Assembly (NCBI GenBank): GCA_018241225.1
Contig: JAFEEG010000016.1
Span: forward strand, 62,001-126,000
Direction of reading: 5' to 3'
Source: Pseudomonadota bacterium
GTDB lineage: Bacteria; Pseudomonadota; Gammaproteobacteria; Burkholderiales; Burkholderiaceae_C
DNA: 64,000 bases
In this document: one piece after another, positions 34,229 through 45,853 of the stretch
How the letters are laid out: the number at the start of each line of letters is the position of its first letter
How positions within the stretch are numbered: position 1 is the stretch's first letter
Position numbers and translations under genes: made by a program
The notes under the pieces: model-generated
The model's input: the letters and a program-made list of their open reading frames with translations, nothing else
The model's database searches: none
Told to the model about the DNA's origin: nothing

Positions 34229-35026
34229 ATGAGCAACATCGTTTTGGATAAGGTAAGCCGCACTTTCAGGCGCGACGGGAAGGACTTCCTCGCGCTGGAC
34301 AACGTGAGCTTTACGGTTGAGGACAAGGAATTCGTGGCCGTGGTGGGTCCGTCCGGCTGCGGCAAGACCACCTGCATGCGGCTGGCCGCCGGACTGGAAG
34401 TCGCCAGCAGCGGCACCGTCAGCGTGGGCGGCAAGCGGGTGACGGCGCCCGGGCCGGACCGCGCGGTCGTCTTTCAGCAGTTCGCCCTCTTTCCGTGGAA
34501 AACGGTGCACGAGAACATCAACTTCGGCCTGCGCTCGCTAAATGTGCCGCGCGACGAAGCGCTGGACCGCATCGCCGGCAGCCTCAAGCTGATGGGGCTC
34601 GAGGCCTATGCATCTGCGTACCCGCACCAGCTGTCGGGCGGCATGCAGCAGCGCGTGGCGATTGCGCGTGCCTATGTTCTCAATCCGCAGGTGTTGCTGA
34701 TGGACGAACCGTTCGGCGCGCTCGACGCCCAGACCCGCACCGTGATGCAGGAAGAACTGCTGCGTGTCGGCCGCGCCAATCCGCGCACCGTCATGTTCAT
34801 CACGCACGCGGTCGAAGAAGCGGTCTACCTCGCGGACCGCGTGATCGTAATGAGCAGGCGGCCCGGCACCATCAAGGAGTTCATCGACGTCAAGCCGGTG
34901 CGCGATGCAGAAGGCTGGCAGAACTACGAACACATCGAGGACGTGATGGAGTTGCCCTCCTTCATGCACCTGAAGACGCGGATCTGGCGACTGCTCAGGG
35001 AGCAGCACGAACCCGCCATGGCGTGA
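34229..35026 (+). CDS. ABC transporter ATPase, SsuB/TauB-like
   Basis: A 265-residue ATPase with Walker A GPSGCGKTT, Q-loop VFQQFALFPW, signature LSGGMQQRVAIARAY, Walker B LLMDEPFGALDAQTR and switch His in FITHAVEEA. The ATG at 34229 follows a CAGGAG ribosome site; an earlier in-frame start lies inside the permease gene. It energises the two permeases and completes, with the binding protein at 35100, a sulfonate-class importer. Confidence 0.93.
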   Translation: MSNIVLDKVSRTFRRDGKDFLALDNVSFTVEDKEFVAVVGPSGCGKTTCMRLAAGLEVASSGTVSVGGKRVTAPGPDRAVVFQQFALFPWKTVHENINFGLRSLNVPRDEALDRIAGSLKLMGLEAYASAYPHQLSGGMQQRVAIARAYVLNPQVLLMDEPFGALDAQTRTVMQEELLRVGRANPRTVMFITHAVEEAVYLADRVIVMSRRPGTIKEFIDVKPVRDAEGWQNYEHIEDVMELPSFMHLKTRIWRLLREQHEPAMA

Positions 35027-35099
35027 CTCACTCAATCACCCCACCGACTTTCCTGTAACCCGCCCGCCGCGTGACCGCACCAACACCCAACGGAACCTT

Positions 35100-37540
<2,441 letters not shown>

Positions 37541-37556
37541 CACGGAGGCTGTTGTG

Positions 37557-38747
37557 ATGGAACCGTGGGACCTGACGAGCCAAGAACCGATCCCCGAGCG
37601 CGGTGTGCAAGCTGCACTGGCGCTGATGGCCAACGGGAAGTTGCACCGTTACGGCGAGGTCGGCGCTCAGCCGAGTGAGGTGTCGGCGCTGGAAGCGGAA
37701 TTCGCGCAAAGCCTGCCACGGCGGTTTTGCGTCGGCATGAACTCGTGCGGCTCGACGATGTTTATCGCGCTCAAGGCCCTGGGCGTTGAGCCCGGGGACG
37801 CCGTGCTAACCAACTGTTTCACGCTGGCGCCCGTTCCGGGCGCGATCGCGCATGCCGGCGCTCACGCGGTACTGGTCGACGTCACGGACGATCTGACCAT
37901 CTGCCTCGAAGACCTGGAGCGCAAGGCCGCCAGCGGCAAAGCGAAGATCTTGCTGCTCAGCCACATGCGCGGCCACCTGTGCCATATGCCGCGCCTGATG
38001 GAAATTTGCGAGCGCCACGGTGTGCAGGTCATCGAAGACTGCGCGCACACCATGGGCGCCGCCTGGGATGGCCGCGCCTCCGGCACCTGGGGCCGGATCG
38101 GCTGCTTCAGTTTGCAGAGCTACAAGCACGTCAATGCCGGTGAGGGCGGCCTGCTCGTGACCGATGATGAGGACGTGGCGGCACAGGCTATCCTGTATTC
38201 GGGAAGCTATATGTTGTATCGCTCGCATCTGGCGCGCCCCGACGAAAGCGTGTTCGAGCGCTGGAAGTACCGCACGCCGAATTTCAGTTTGCGGATGTCC
38301 AATCTGCCGGCAGCGCTGGCCCGGCCACAACTCGGGCCCGTGCTGCAAGACCGCGCCCGGCGCTGGAACCAGCGACATGGCTGGATCGCGCAAGGCTTGT
38401 CCGCGCTGGATGGCGTTCGCTTGCCGCATCGGCCGAGCCAAGAGCAATATGTGCAGAGCTCGATCCAGTTTCTGCTGCCGGGCCGCAGCGCCGAGCAGAT
38501 GTCCAGATTCATCGCCGGCTGCGCCGATCGCGGTGTGACCGTCAAGTGGTTTGGCGGCGCCGAGCCGGTCGGATTCACCAGCAGCTGGTCGCATTGGCGC
38601 TACTTCGAAGCCGCGCAGCCTTTACCCAACGCGACCAGCGTCTTGGCCGTGTTGTGCGATCTGCGTATCCCACTTTCGTTGACAGAGGAAGACTGCCGGC
38701 GCATCACTGCAGCCATTGGTGATGCATTAACTTCCACGACGCATTGA
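37557..38747 (+). CDS. DegT/DnrJ/EryC1/StrS-type aminotransferase
   Basis: A 396-residue PLP enzyme of the DegT family. MNSCGSTMFIALKALGVEPG is the phosphate-binding region. VIEDCAHTMGAAWDG holds Asp161, and FSLQSYKHVNAGEGGLL has the Schiff-base lysine Lys190. These enzymes usually aminate keto-sugars, but divergent members exist in catabolic operons. GGAGG 8 bp upstream supports the ATG at 37557. It could transaminate an oxo- or amino-sulfonate in this pathway (inference). Confidence 0.85.
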   Translation: MEPWDLTSQEPIPERGVQAALALMANGKLHRYGEVGAQPSEVSALEAEFAQSLPRRFCVGMNSCGSTMFIALKALGVEPGDAVLTNCFTLAPVPGAIAHAGAHAVLVDVTDDLTICLEDLERKAASGKAKILLLSHMRGHLCHMPRLMEICERHGVQVIEDCAHTMGAAWDGRASGTWGRIGCFSLQSYKHVNAGEGGLLVTDDEDVAAQAILYSGSYMLYRSHLARPDESVFERWKYRTPNFSLRMSNLPAALARPQLGPVLQDRARRWNQRHGWIAQGLSALDGVRLPHRPSQEQYVQSSIQFLLPGRSAEQMSRFIAGCADRGVTVKWFGGAEPVGFTSSWSHWRYFEAAQPLPNATSVLAVLCDLRIPLSLTEEDCRRITAAIGDALTSTTH

Positions 38748-38787
38748 AGTCGGCTAAACCAACAACCGTGATTTTTGAAAGGACTCC

Positions 38788-39804
38788 ATGAAACTCGCTA
38801 AATTCCCCCGCATCCGTCTAGGCCACGGACCGACGCCGCTTGAACCGATGCCGCGTCTTTCCGAATTGCTTGGCGGCCCGAATCTCTGGATCAAGCGTGA
38901 TGACTGCACCGGCCTGGCCACAGGCGGCAACAAGACGCGCAAACTCGAGTACCTGATGGCTGAAGCCTTGGCGCAGGGCGCCGACACGGTCATCACGCAA
39001 GGCGCGACGCAAAGCAACCATGCGCGCCAGACCGCTGCGGCCGCAGCGCGCCTAGGACTTCAGTGCCACATCATTCTGGAAGACCGCACGGGATACAAAC
39101 AGGAGGAGTACCGGCATTCGGGCAACGTCTTCTTTGACGTGCTGATGGGCGCGAGCGTCAGCGAGGTTCCGGCCGACACCGACATGGACGCCGCCATGGC
39201 CGCTTTGGCGGAACAACTGCGCGCGCGCGGCAAAAAGCCCTATGTAATTCCCGGCGGCGGCTCCAATACCGTCGGCGCGCTCGGCTACGTGACCTGCGCC
39301 CTGGAACTGGTCGACCAGGCGAATAACACCGGGCTGGTCATCGACACCTTGGTGCATGCCACTGGCAGCGCAGGAACCCAAGCCGGTCTTGTCGTCGGTC
39401 TGGAGGGCGCGCGTTCGCAGATTCCGGTGCTGGGCATCGGCGTGCGCGCTGCGCGCAAGCCGCAGGAGGACAGAGTGTTCGGATTGGCTGAGCGTACGGC
39501 CGAAATGCTGGCCGTGCCCGGTTCGGTTGCGCGCGAATCGGTGGTGGCCAACTGCGACTACGTCGGGGATGGTTATGGGCTTCCGACCGCCGGCATGATC
39601 GAGGCGGTGACCCTGCTGTCGCGCACCGAGGGCATCCTTTTAGACCCCGTCTACTCGGGCAAGGGCATGGCCGGACTGATCGACCTCATTCGGAAGAAGC
39701 ACTTCAAGAAGGGCCAGAATGTCGTGTTCCTGCACACTGGTGGCGCAGTCGGCTTGTTCGGCTATCGCCAGGCCTTCGACGGCCTTAAGCCTGCAACGAC
39801 ATGA
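38788..39804 (+). CDS. PLP-dependent D-cysteine desulfhydrase/L-cysteate sulfo-lyase (CuyA)-like enzyme
   Basis: A 338-residue fold-type II PLP enzyme of the D-cysteine desulfhydrase/ACC deaminase family. [19 protein letters not shown] contains the PLP lysine Lys49, and [19 protein letters not shown] holds the Ser76-Asn77-His78 set. [17 protein letters not shown] is the phosphate loop. The family includes CuyA, which releases sulfite from L-cysteate to give pyruvate and ammonia. From memory this sequence looks close to CuyA, and a sulfonate-class transporter and HpsN-like gene in the same operon agree. An alternative is D-cysteine desulfhydrase (releasing sulfide). A clear test would be sulfite release. 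Confidence 0.85.
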   Translation: MKLAKFPRIRLGHGPTPLEPMPRLSELLGGPNLWIKRDDCTGLATGGNKTRKLEYLMAEALAQGADTVITQGATQSNHARQTAAAAARLGLQCHIILEDRTGYKQEEYRHSGNVFFDVLMGASVSEVPADTDMDAAMAALAEQLRARGKKPYVIPGGGSNTVGALGYVTCALELVDQANNTGLVIDTLVHATGSAGTQAGLVVGLEGARSQIPVLGIGVRAARKPQEDRVFGLAERTAEMLAVPGSVARESVVANCDYVGDGYGLPTAGMIEAVTLLSRTEGILLDPVYSGKGMAGLIDLIRKKHFKKGQNVVFLHTGGAVGLFGYRQAFDGLKPATT

Positions 39805-39838
39805 GGACGGCCATGCCTCTGCTCACAAGGAGGTCTCG

Positions 39839-40546
39839 TTGATCGGCATACTCGGTGGCATGGGCCCGTTGGCGACGGCCGATTTCTTCAACAAGCTGTT
39901 GGGGGAAACGGCCGCTCTTCGCGATGAGGACAATGTACCGGTCCTCATTCAGTCCGACCCGCGCATTCCGGGGCGGCCGCTGGCGATCTTGGCGGATGGC
40001 CCCTCGCCCTTGCCCGCCCTGATGGCCGGGCGCGACCGCTTGATTGCCGCGGGCGCCACCGCCCTCGCCATGCCGTGCAACACGGCCCACCATTGGTACG
40101 GCGAGCTCGCGCGGGATTGCCGTGTCCCTTTCATCAACATCATCGATGTCAGCTGCGATGCCCTGGCCGCCCAACTGGCGCCTGGCAGCGCAGTGGGTAT
40201 GCTGGCCACCCGCGCCACCATGGCGGCCGACCTCTTTGGGAAGCCCCTGGCGGCGCGCGACCTGCGGTTGATGGAGCCCCATGCCGACGACCTAGACAAC
40301 TGGCTGCTCCCTTGCATTCAACACGTGAAAGCAGGCGCGGTTGCTCGCGCCGCGCCCTTGCTCCGACAGACTGTGCAGTCAATGATGAATCGAGGTGTGC
40401 AGGCCGTGCTGCTGGCCTGCACGGAGCTACCGATTGCCTGGGCCGCGATGGATGGGACAAAGCCTTCGATCCTGTGTATCGACACCACGCGCGAACTGGC
40501 TCGCGCCTGCGTGTACTACTGGCGCGCGCATTCACTTTCGTCATAG
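39839..40546 (+). CDS. Aspartate/glutamate racemase family protein
   Basis: A protein of about 235 residues beginning at a TTG with AGGAGG 5 bp upstream; no ATG lies in this frame nearby. GILGGMGPLATADFFNKLL is the family start. Both catalytic cysteines are present: Cys80 in AMPCNTAHHW and Cys194 in LLACTELP, so a two-base racemase mechanism is likely. It follows the CuyA-like gene by 34 bp. Its role may be to convert a D-amino sulfonate to the L-form used by that enzyme (inference). Compare the homologue at 3444, which lacks both Cys. Confidence 0.87.
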   Translation: MIGILGGMGPLATADFFNKLLGETAALRDEDNVPVLIQSDPRIPGRPLAILADGPSPLPALMAGRDRLIAAGATALAMPCNTAHHWYGELARDCRVPFINIIDVSCDALAAQLAPGSAVGMLATRATMAADLFGKPLAARDLRLMEPHADDLDNWLLPCIQHVKAGAVARAAPLLRQTVQSMMNRGVQAVLLACTELPIAWAAMDGTKPSILCIDTTRELARACVYYWRAHSLSS

Positions 40547-40557
40547 TTTCAACACAA

Positions 40558-41076
40558 ATCGACGGACTGCCGCAGCAAGCCTGTCGGGTCGGCAGTTCGC
40601 GATATTCGCCGGGCATCAGCGCCGAGACGAGCGGGGCGACGTCGCTCTTTCTTGGCCTGTTGACCTTGCCAGCGGGCCAGCGCACGAAGGCGCATATGCA
40701 CGAGCGTCACGAGTCGGCGCACTACATGCTGAGCGGCGAGGAGGTCGAACTGTGGACCGGCCCGCGGGAGGAGCATTCCGCGGTGGCGCGGCCCGGCGAC
40801 TATCTGTTCATTCCGGCTGGCATGCCGCACGTTGTAGTGAACCGCTGTGGCGCTGCGGCGGTGTTCATGGGTGCGTGCAACGAGCCTGCTGCGCAGGAGA
40901 GCGTGTTGCTGGGGCCGGAGTTGGACTCGCTTGTGCCGTTACCCCGAGCGGGCTATGCCTACGCGCGCCTCGCGAAGCCGAGTTCGACTTCGAGCCAGTC
41001 TGAGCCAGGCGCTTGCGGCGATCAGAAGGGCTGGTCAGGGTCGAGCTCGGGCAGCGGCAAGTGCGGCGCGAGCTGA
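40558..41076 (+). CDS. Cupin domain protein with no standard start codon
   Basis: A single cupin is clear: TKAHMHERHESAHYMLSGEE gives the metal ligands, then GDYLFIPAGMPHVVVNR gives the second motif. Codons upstream of the domain back to the racemase stop contain no ATG, GTG or TTG; ATC at 40558 or CTG at 40567 are the only near-cognate options. The next ATG (40695) lies inside the metal site. Either a non-standard start is used, translation comes by reinitiation from the racemase, or the N-terminus is mutated. The last 30 or so residues read into the IS21 scar and are not cupin sequence. Confidence 0.6.
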   Translation: MDGLPQQACRVGSSRYSPGISAETSGATSLFLGLLTLPAGQRTKAHMHERHESAHYMLSGEEVELWTGPREEHSAVARPGDYLFIPAGMPHVVVNRCGAAAVFMGACNEPAAQESVLLGPELDSLVPLPRAGYAYARLAKPSSTSSQSEPGACGDQKGWSGSSSGSGKCGAS

Positions 41077-41219
41077 TCGCGCCAGGCCTGCTGCGCGGCC
41101 GATCCGTACATCGACCGCAACTGCTCGCGCAGCGCATGCAGGCGCTCGAAGACGGCCAGGGCCTGCTCGGGTGTCCAGTGCGTGGGAAGCCCCGGTGGTG
41201 CGGCGCCTGGCGAGCTCAC
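41022..41219 (-). CDS. Small ORF attached to the IS21 remnant
   Basis: A 65-residue protein beginning MSSPGAAPPGLPTHWTPEQA and continuing LAVFERLHALREQL, overlapping the IstB remnant by ATGA. I recall similar short ORFs beside IS21-like elements, but their function is unknown to me. It overlaps the end of the cupin frame on the other strand. Confidence 0.5.
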   Translation of the reverse strand: MSSPGAAPPGLPTHWTPEQALAVFERLHALREQLRSMYGSAAQQAWRDQLAPHLPLPELDPDQPF

Positions 41220-41365
41220 GACTTGCTGCTGCCAGACTTGCCCGAGCGCTGCCCGGCGCGCGCGGCGAGCCGCTCCTGAGCTTCCTTGGCGCGATAGGAC
41301 TCGCCCTCGATGCGCACGACCTCGGCGCGGTGCATGAGGCGGTCCACGAGCGAAACGGCAGTTGC
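41216..41365 (-). pseudogene. istB: IS21-family helper protein IstB, C-terminal remnant
   Basis: About 50 codons matching the end of an IstB ATP-binding protein: TAVSLVDRLMHRAEVVRIEG then ESYRAKEAQER. The AAA+ part with Walker motifs is absent. The match stops near 41365, where the outer-membrane transporter fragment on the other strand begins, so the junction marks an old rearrangement. Confidence 0.7.
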
Positions 41366-41531
41366 TGTCAACGGCGACGGCAATCGCGGCCGGGCATCGG
41401 CCATCGGCCCGTACTTCACCTACGTGTTCAGCAAGAAATTCACGCTGAGTGTCAAGGTGCAGAGTGAGTTCAATGTTCGTAATCGACCGGAAGGCACGCG
41501 CCTCTGGCTTCAGACCCGAATCGACCTCTGA
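41361..41531 (+). pseudogene. C-terminal fragment of an outer-membrane transporter (MetA-pathway phenol-degradation-like)
   Basis: Some 56 codons reading NGDGNRGRASAIGPYFTYVF, KKFTLSVKVQSEFNVRNRPE and GTRLWLQTRIDL before a stop. This beta-rich, alternately polar pattern with a NRP-x-G-x-R-x-W-L ending resembles the last strands of the phenol meta-pathway outer-membrane transporter family. The N-terminal nine tenths is missing. Confidence 0.5.
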
Positions 41532-42032
41532 TGGATCGGCGAGGCCATCAGCTGACGATGACGGGTCTCATGACCCCGGATACTGCAAACAAACTTCGCG
41601 TCCGGGTTCATGGGGCACGCTGCTGAAGCGCCTGGACCGATTCCCTAGGCCAGCAGGCTTTCTCGACAGTCGAAAGCTCTTCACGTCGAAGGACCGCTAA
41701 CAAGCGACGGCAATGCCCGCTTTGGGGTGCGGTAAGGGCCCGAAAGCGCCTTCCAAAGGCGGACCCGGTGGAATTCCGTTCTGCAGCGGGAAGCGTCCTT
41801 CGGGAGGGCAGGGTGGAATTGCGGGTTCGTGCCCTGAGGGGAAGTTCAGCTCATATTAAAAGCGGCCCTTAAGCAACCGCTCATCTCGGCATCCGTGCGA
41901 GGGGGGCGTTTCCGACCTATTCAGCCTCGGCGAGTTCCCTGGACGACAACCGCGAGGTTCAGCGCGCTCATGAACCACGTCTCACGGGTATGTCCGGCGT
42001 CGCGAGAGCAGCGACCAGGACGCTACACCGGG
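41532..42032. other. Gene-free stretch
   Basis: No gene seen. At 41816-41835 there is a GGAATTGCGGGTTCGTGCCC segment similar (17 of 20) to one at 28769, next to the 34-bp repeat. It is probably a diverged intergenic repeat. A short C-terminal-like open frame ends at 41700 without identifiable homology. Confidence 0.4.
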
Positions 42033-43001
42033 TCAATCGACCTTGATGTTGCCGGCCTTGATGACGCCAGCCCACTTGGCGGTCTCCGACTTCACGAATG
42101 CCGCAAAGTCCTTGGAGCTTGAGCCCACGGCTTGAACCCCCATCTCGGCGAAGCGACTTGCCACCGCCTGGTCAGCAACGACGGCGCGAGTCTCAGCTTC
42201 GAGACGGTCGAGGATAGGACGAGGCGTTCCGGCAGGCGCAAACAAGCCGTTCCACTCGTTCACTTCAAAACCCTTGACACCGCTTTCCGCGACGGTCGGA
42301 ACCTGCGGCCAACTCTCTTGCCGCTTGGCCGACGTGATGGCCAGCGGCTTGAGCTTGCCGCCCTTCACGAACGTTCCGCTCGCGGTCGTCGCGCTGAACA
42401 TCAGGTCCACCTGGCCGCCAATCAGATCCGTCAGTGCCGGCGCACCACCCTTGTACGGAATGTGCGTCATGGAAATCTTCTCGTTCTGGGCGAACAACTC
42501 CGCCGCCAAGTGCTGAGCGCCGCCGCTGCCAGCGGACGCATACGTGAGCTTTCCCGGAGTGGCCTTCGCTGCTTTGACGACGTCGGCAACCGTGGCATAC
42601 GCAGAGGTGGTCGGCACGACCATCAGCAGCGGGACCTGCATGATGAGCGAGACTGGTGCGAGATCCTTCGCCGGGTCGTAGTTGAGCTTGGGGAAGAGGC
42701 TCGGATTCACCGTGTACGACGTCGCGTCCAGGAGCAGCGTGTAGCCGTCGGCAGGTGCCTTTGCCACATATGAGGCGCCAATCGTGCCGCTTGCCCCCGG
42801 GCGGTTGTCCACGATGATTTGCTGCTTGAGTCGCTCGCCCAGGTACTGCGCAAGGATGCGCGCCGTGTTGTCTGCTGCGCCGCCCGCCGGATAGGGCACG
42901 ACCAGTTTGACGGGCTTGTCCGGCCATTGCGCGTGCGCTGCGCTTGCTAGGCCCAGCGCAATCATTGCTGCGGTTAGAACGGGCTTCATCCATTGCTTCA
43001 T
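42033..43001 (-). CDS. Bug/TctC-type periplasmic binding protein
   Basis: A 322-residue exported protein, signal peptide 1-24 (ending AHA-QW). The mature part begins WPDKPVKLVVPYPAGGAADN, with IVDNRPGASGTIGASYVA and MTHIPYKGGAPALTDLIGGQ. The in-frame region to 43217 overlaps the upstream hydrolase gene on the same strand and is not coding here. It is the last gene of a leftward operon with a cyclase-family hydrolase, a hydroxyacid dehydrogenase, an RraA-type aldolase and another Bug gene. Having two binding proteins in one operon suggests two related ligands or a division between transport and sensing. Confidence 0.92.
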   Translation of the reverse strand: MKQWMKPVLTAAMIALGLASAAHAQWPDKPVKLVVPYPAGGAADNTARILAQYLGERLKQQIIVDNRPGASGTIGASYVAKAPADGYTLLLDATSYTVNPSLFPKLNYDPAKDLAPVSLIMQVPLLMVVPTTSAYATVADVVKAAKATPGKLTYASAGSGGAQHLAAELFAQNEKISMTHIPYKGGAPALTDLIGGQVDLMFSATTASGTFVKGGKLKPLAITSAKRQESWPQVPTVAESGVKGFEVNEWNGLFAPAGTPRPILDRLEAETRAVVADQAVASRFAEMGVQAVGSSSKDFAAFVKSETAKWAGVIKAGNIKVD

Positions 43002-43090
43002 TTTTGTCTCCAGTGGAAAAGGTGTTGAGTAAGGCAGCGACTTTCCATGCGGCCCAACGGTCCGCGATGCCGTCTGTGCGAGCGTGCGTG

Positions 43091-44152
43091 TTACACGGTC
43101 GCGATAGGGGTAGCGGGCGACCCCACGGCGCCGGGCAGGCGCAAGGGAGGTGCGGTCAGGAGGAAGCGAGAGCGCCCGTGCCCTCGAAGCCATTTCGCCA
43201 GCGGCGTGAGATGCCACAACTCACCAAGGTGGATACCGTTCTTGAACAGGCAGTGCTCGTGCAGGGGTAGCCGCGGACCTCGAATCGGCGTTGGCTGCGT
43301 CAGGCGAGGCACCACCAATTCGACTGCGGGGTTGTCCGCCAGAAGGCATGAAAGACGGACGTCGACAATCCAGTTCAGCAGCTTCGCGTCATTCCCGTCC
43401 AGCCCGCTGCCCGTCTCGTGAAGCTTCTTGAGGTCGGGTTGGCGATTCATCGCCAGCAACGTGTCAGCAAATCCGGTATGGATGCACACCATGTCCCCAG
43501 CTTCAATCTCGACGCTGTCTTGCTCGAGGATGCGCATAAGGCGGTCGTAGCCGATGGCTTCACGGCGACGTCCGACGTGGTGTTCCAGGTCCACCATCAC
43601 GCCGCGCCCTTGGACGCCGTGTTCGGCCAGATTCTCGATGCCTAACGCTTCTGCGCGAGGCGCCGGGAAGCGCATCCAATCGGTAGGTGCCTTTTTGTCC
43701 TCCTTGGACGAGCGAATCTCCACGCCGGCGCGGAAGCCGTTGTAGAAAACGGCTTCGGGTTGACCGTCGCCGTCCGCATCGAAGCGACTCCCCATGTGCG
43801 CGAGGCTGTCCCATTGGGTCGAATACTGCGTATTCATGACCAGCACCTCGTCGCAGACCACATCGGTCAGCGTCGTGTCCTCGTCGAGGTACGACCAGCA
43901 GAAGCCCTGCGCGCCGGCACTCTTGCCATCGCGAAGGGTCGCGAAGGTCTGCGCCGGCATCCGCCGGGGATTCATCGTCATTCCACCGGGCACGTCCAGA
44001 GGCAGCGACAGACAGAAGGTCTTCCCGAGCTTCACTTCGGCCACGCCTTGAAGAACCTTCGACCTGTCGACCAGGTTCATGCGACCTCGCTGGTCGTCGG
44101 CTCCGAATTCGCCCCAGGTGCTGTCGTCGGGAGCGTGCTTCCATCGCTGCAT
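43091..44152 (-). CDS. Cyclase-family hydrolase (kynurenine-formamidase-like fold)
   Basis: A 353-residue member of the cyclase superfamily. TQWDSLAHMGSRFDADGDGQ carries the H-x-G-T/S-like metal block of the family, and RGVMVDLEHHVGR and DMVCIHTGFADTL are conserved. The C-terminus HEHCLFKNGIHLGELWHLTP is typical of the longer subgroup. It would hydrolyse an amide or lactone with a divalent metal. The ATG at 44152 is preferred over an in-frame start at 44233 inside the neighbouring gene. It lies 10 bp after the dehydrogenase gene. Confidence 0.87.
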   Translation of the reverse strand: MQRWKHAPDDSTWGEFGADDQRGRMNLVDRSKVLQGVAEVKLGKTFCLSLPLDVPGGMTMNPRRMPAQTFATLRDGKSAGAQGFCWSYLDEDTTLTDVVCDEVLVMNTQYSTQWDSLAHMGSRFDADGDGQPEAVFYNGFRAGVEIRSSKEDKKAPTDWMRFPAPRAEALGIENLAEHGVQGRGVMVDLEHHVGRRREAIGYDRLMRILEQDSVEIEAGDMVCIHTGFADTLLAMNRQPDLKKLHETGSGLDGNDAKLLNWIVDVRLSCLLADNPAVELVVPRLTQPTPIRGPRLPLHEHCLFKNGIHLGELWHLTPLAKWLRGHGRSRFLLTAPPLRLPGAVGSPATPIATV

Positions 44153-44162
44153 GGAACTCTCC

Positions 44163-45089
44163 TCAGGCCGCTTCAGCTTGCTTGGCAAGCACCGCGAGCG
44201 CGTTCCTGGCGGCCGATTCGCCCATGTTGACATAGGCGTCCGAAGTCACCGAACCCACATGAGGACTCAACACGAGCCCGCGTTGGGATTGGAACGGATG
44301 ACCAGGCGCCATGGGCTCCACGGCGAAACTGTCCAGGCCCGCTGCACGGACGTGTCCGGTGCTCACGGAGTGCAGAAGTGCCGCTTCGTCAATCAGAGCG
44401 CCGCGTGCCGTGTTCACGATGATGACGCCTGGCTTGCAACGGGCGAGCGTCTTCGCATTGAGAAACCCCTGGTTGTCCTCAGTGAGGGGGCAGTGCAGCG
44501 AGATAACGTCGGACCGACTGAATAGCTGCTCCAGGTCAACCAGCGTCACGTAGTCGGGAGCATCCTTGGCGAACGGGTCGAAAGCGATGACCTTCATTCC
44601 AAAACCCTCAGCCATCCGGGCGAACCGGCGGCCGATAGACCCCAAGCCGACGACACCGACAGTGCGGCCAGAGAGCTCAAGGCTCGAATGAGCGGCTTTC
44701 TCCCAGTGACCGGCATGCATCCGCGCATCCACAGCTGGAATTGACTTGGCACAAGCCAGAAGAAGTGCAAACGCATGCTCGGCGACTGCGTTGGCGTTGG
44801 CGCCGACCGCTGCCACGACTTCAATGCCGCGTTCCTTCGCGGCGGCCTTGTCGATGTTGTCGGTGCCGGACCCGTGCTTGGAGATGACCCGCAGGGCCGG
44901 CGCGGCGTCCATGGCGTTTGCACCCACCTTGCCGTACCGCACGACCATGGCGACAGGGTTGTGCTGCTTGCAAAGTGCCACGATGTCTTCCGGGGCCGGC
45001 GTTTTTCCGGCATAGACCAGCTCGTAGCCTTGCAGCAGTGCGACGGCGCTGGGCGCAATCGCTTCTGCCGTGATGACGATGGTGCTCAC
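44163..45089 (-). CDS. D-2-hydroxyacid dehydrogenase, phosphoglycerate-dehydrogenase-like
   Basis: A 308-residue NAD-dependent enzyme. Substrate-domain KHGSGTDNIDKAAAKERGIE, the Rossmann motif TVGVVGLGSIGRRFARMAEG, and VIIVNTARGALIDEAAL with the catalytic Arg are visible, as is a terminal SPHVGSVTSDAY with the His. It lacks the ACT domain of long SerA enzymes. The GTG start overlaps the stop of the RraA gene as GTGA. It probably oxidises or reduces a 2-hydroxy/2-oxo acid linked to the aldolase next to it. Confidence 0.9.
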   Translation of the reverse strand: MSTIVITAEAIAPSAVALLQGYELVYAGKTPAPEDIVALCKQHNPVAMVVRYGKVGANAMDAAPALRVISKHGSGTDNIDKAAAKERGIEVVAAVGANANAVAEHAFALLLACAKSIPAVDARMHAGHWEKAAHSSLELSGRTVGVVGLGSIGRRFARMAEGFGMKVIAFDPFAKDAPDYVTLVDLEQLFSRSDVISLHCPLTEDNQGFLNAKTLARCKPGVIIVNTARGALIDEAALLHSVSTGHVRAAGLDSFAVEPMAPGHPFQSQRGLVLSPHVGSVTSDAYVNMGESAARNALAVLAKQAEAA

Positions 45090-45772
45090 AGACTTTCCCC
45101 TTCCTTGAGCACACCCGCGGCGCGCAGCGCCGACACCAGCCACTTGGCATTCGTGTCGCCGCCCTGAATGGCCTCGATGCGCGCCGCCTCGTCCTTGACC
45201 TTCTTGGCCGCGATAGGGAGCAGTCCTTCAATCTTCTCGCGCTCGACGACCACGACCCCATCGGCATCGCCGATGACGAAGTCCCCGGCGTGCACCATGA
45301 CGCCGCCGACCGATACGGGATGACCGATTCGGCCGGGCACCATCTTGGTCGGACCGTTGGGGTTCGTTCCTACGGAGAAGACCGGGAAGTCCATCTCCTC
45401 GATCTCCAGGCTGTCGCGAGCGGCGCCATCGATGACCACGCCGGCGATGCCGAGCTTCTTGCAGACAGTCATCATGATGGTCCCCATCAGCGCCGCTGTC
45501 TGGTCTGCCTTGCCGTCGATGACGAGCACGTCGCCGGGCTTTGCCATGGCCATGGCCGCGTGGATCATGAGGTTGTCGCCGGGACGCACTTCCACAGTGA
45601 AGGCGGTGCCAGCAACTTTCATATTCGGACGCAGCGCCTTGATGCGTCCGTGCATGGCGCCGCGCCGTCCGGCGACATCCGCCAGGATGGCGGGCTGGAA
45701 GGTCGACGCCTCCTTCACGATGTTCGCGGGTATACGGTCGAAGTCGCGGATGATGTCGGGTACGTTGCTCAT
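45086..45772 (-). CDS. RraA-family aldolase/decarboxylase (HMG/CHA aldolase-like)
   Basis: A 228-residue protein of the RraA fold. GDNLMIHAAMAMAKPGDVLV and GTIMMTVCKKLGIAGVVIDG match the conserved blocks, and the Arg-Asp pair in GAARDSLEIEEMDFPVFS is the active-site R-D used by 4-hydroxy-4-methyl-2-oxoglutarate aldolases. In this setting an aldolase or oxaloacetate-decarboxylase role is more likely than RNase E inhibition. It precedes and overlaps the dehydrogenase gene and follows a Bug gene by 81 bp. Confidence 0.88.
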   Translation of the reverse strand: MSNVPDIIRDFDRIPANIVKEASTFQPAILADVAGRRGAMHGRIKALRPNMKVAGTAFTVEVRPGDNLMIHAAMAMAKPGDVLVIDGKADQTAALMGTIMMTVCKKLGIAGVVIDGAARDSLEIEEMDFPVFSVGTNPNGPTKMVPGRIGHPVSVGGVMVHAGDFVIGDADGVVVVEREKIEGLLPIAAKKVKDEAARIEAIQGGDTNAKWLVSALRAAGVLKEGESL

Positions 45773-45853
45773 GGTTCGGATTCCAGGAATGAAGGGTGAG
45801 GTTGGCCCCGACCCCGCGCATGCAGGGTCGACTCGGGAGGGAAGAGGAGAAGT

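Noticed and set aside
39813..39842. A 9-codon leader peptide before the racemase gene
   Set aside because: ATG to TGA is open and overlaps the TTG start, but such short frames are expected by chance and it has no ribosome site of its own.
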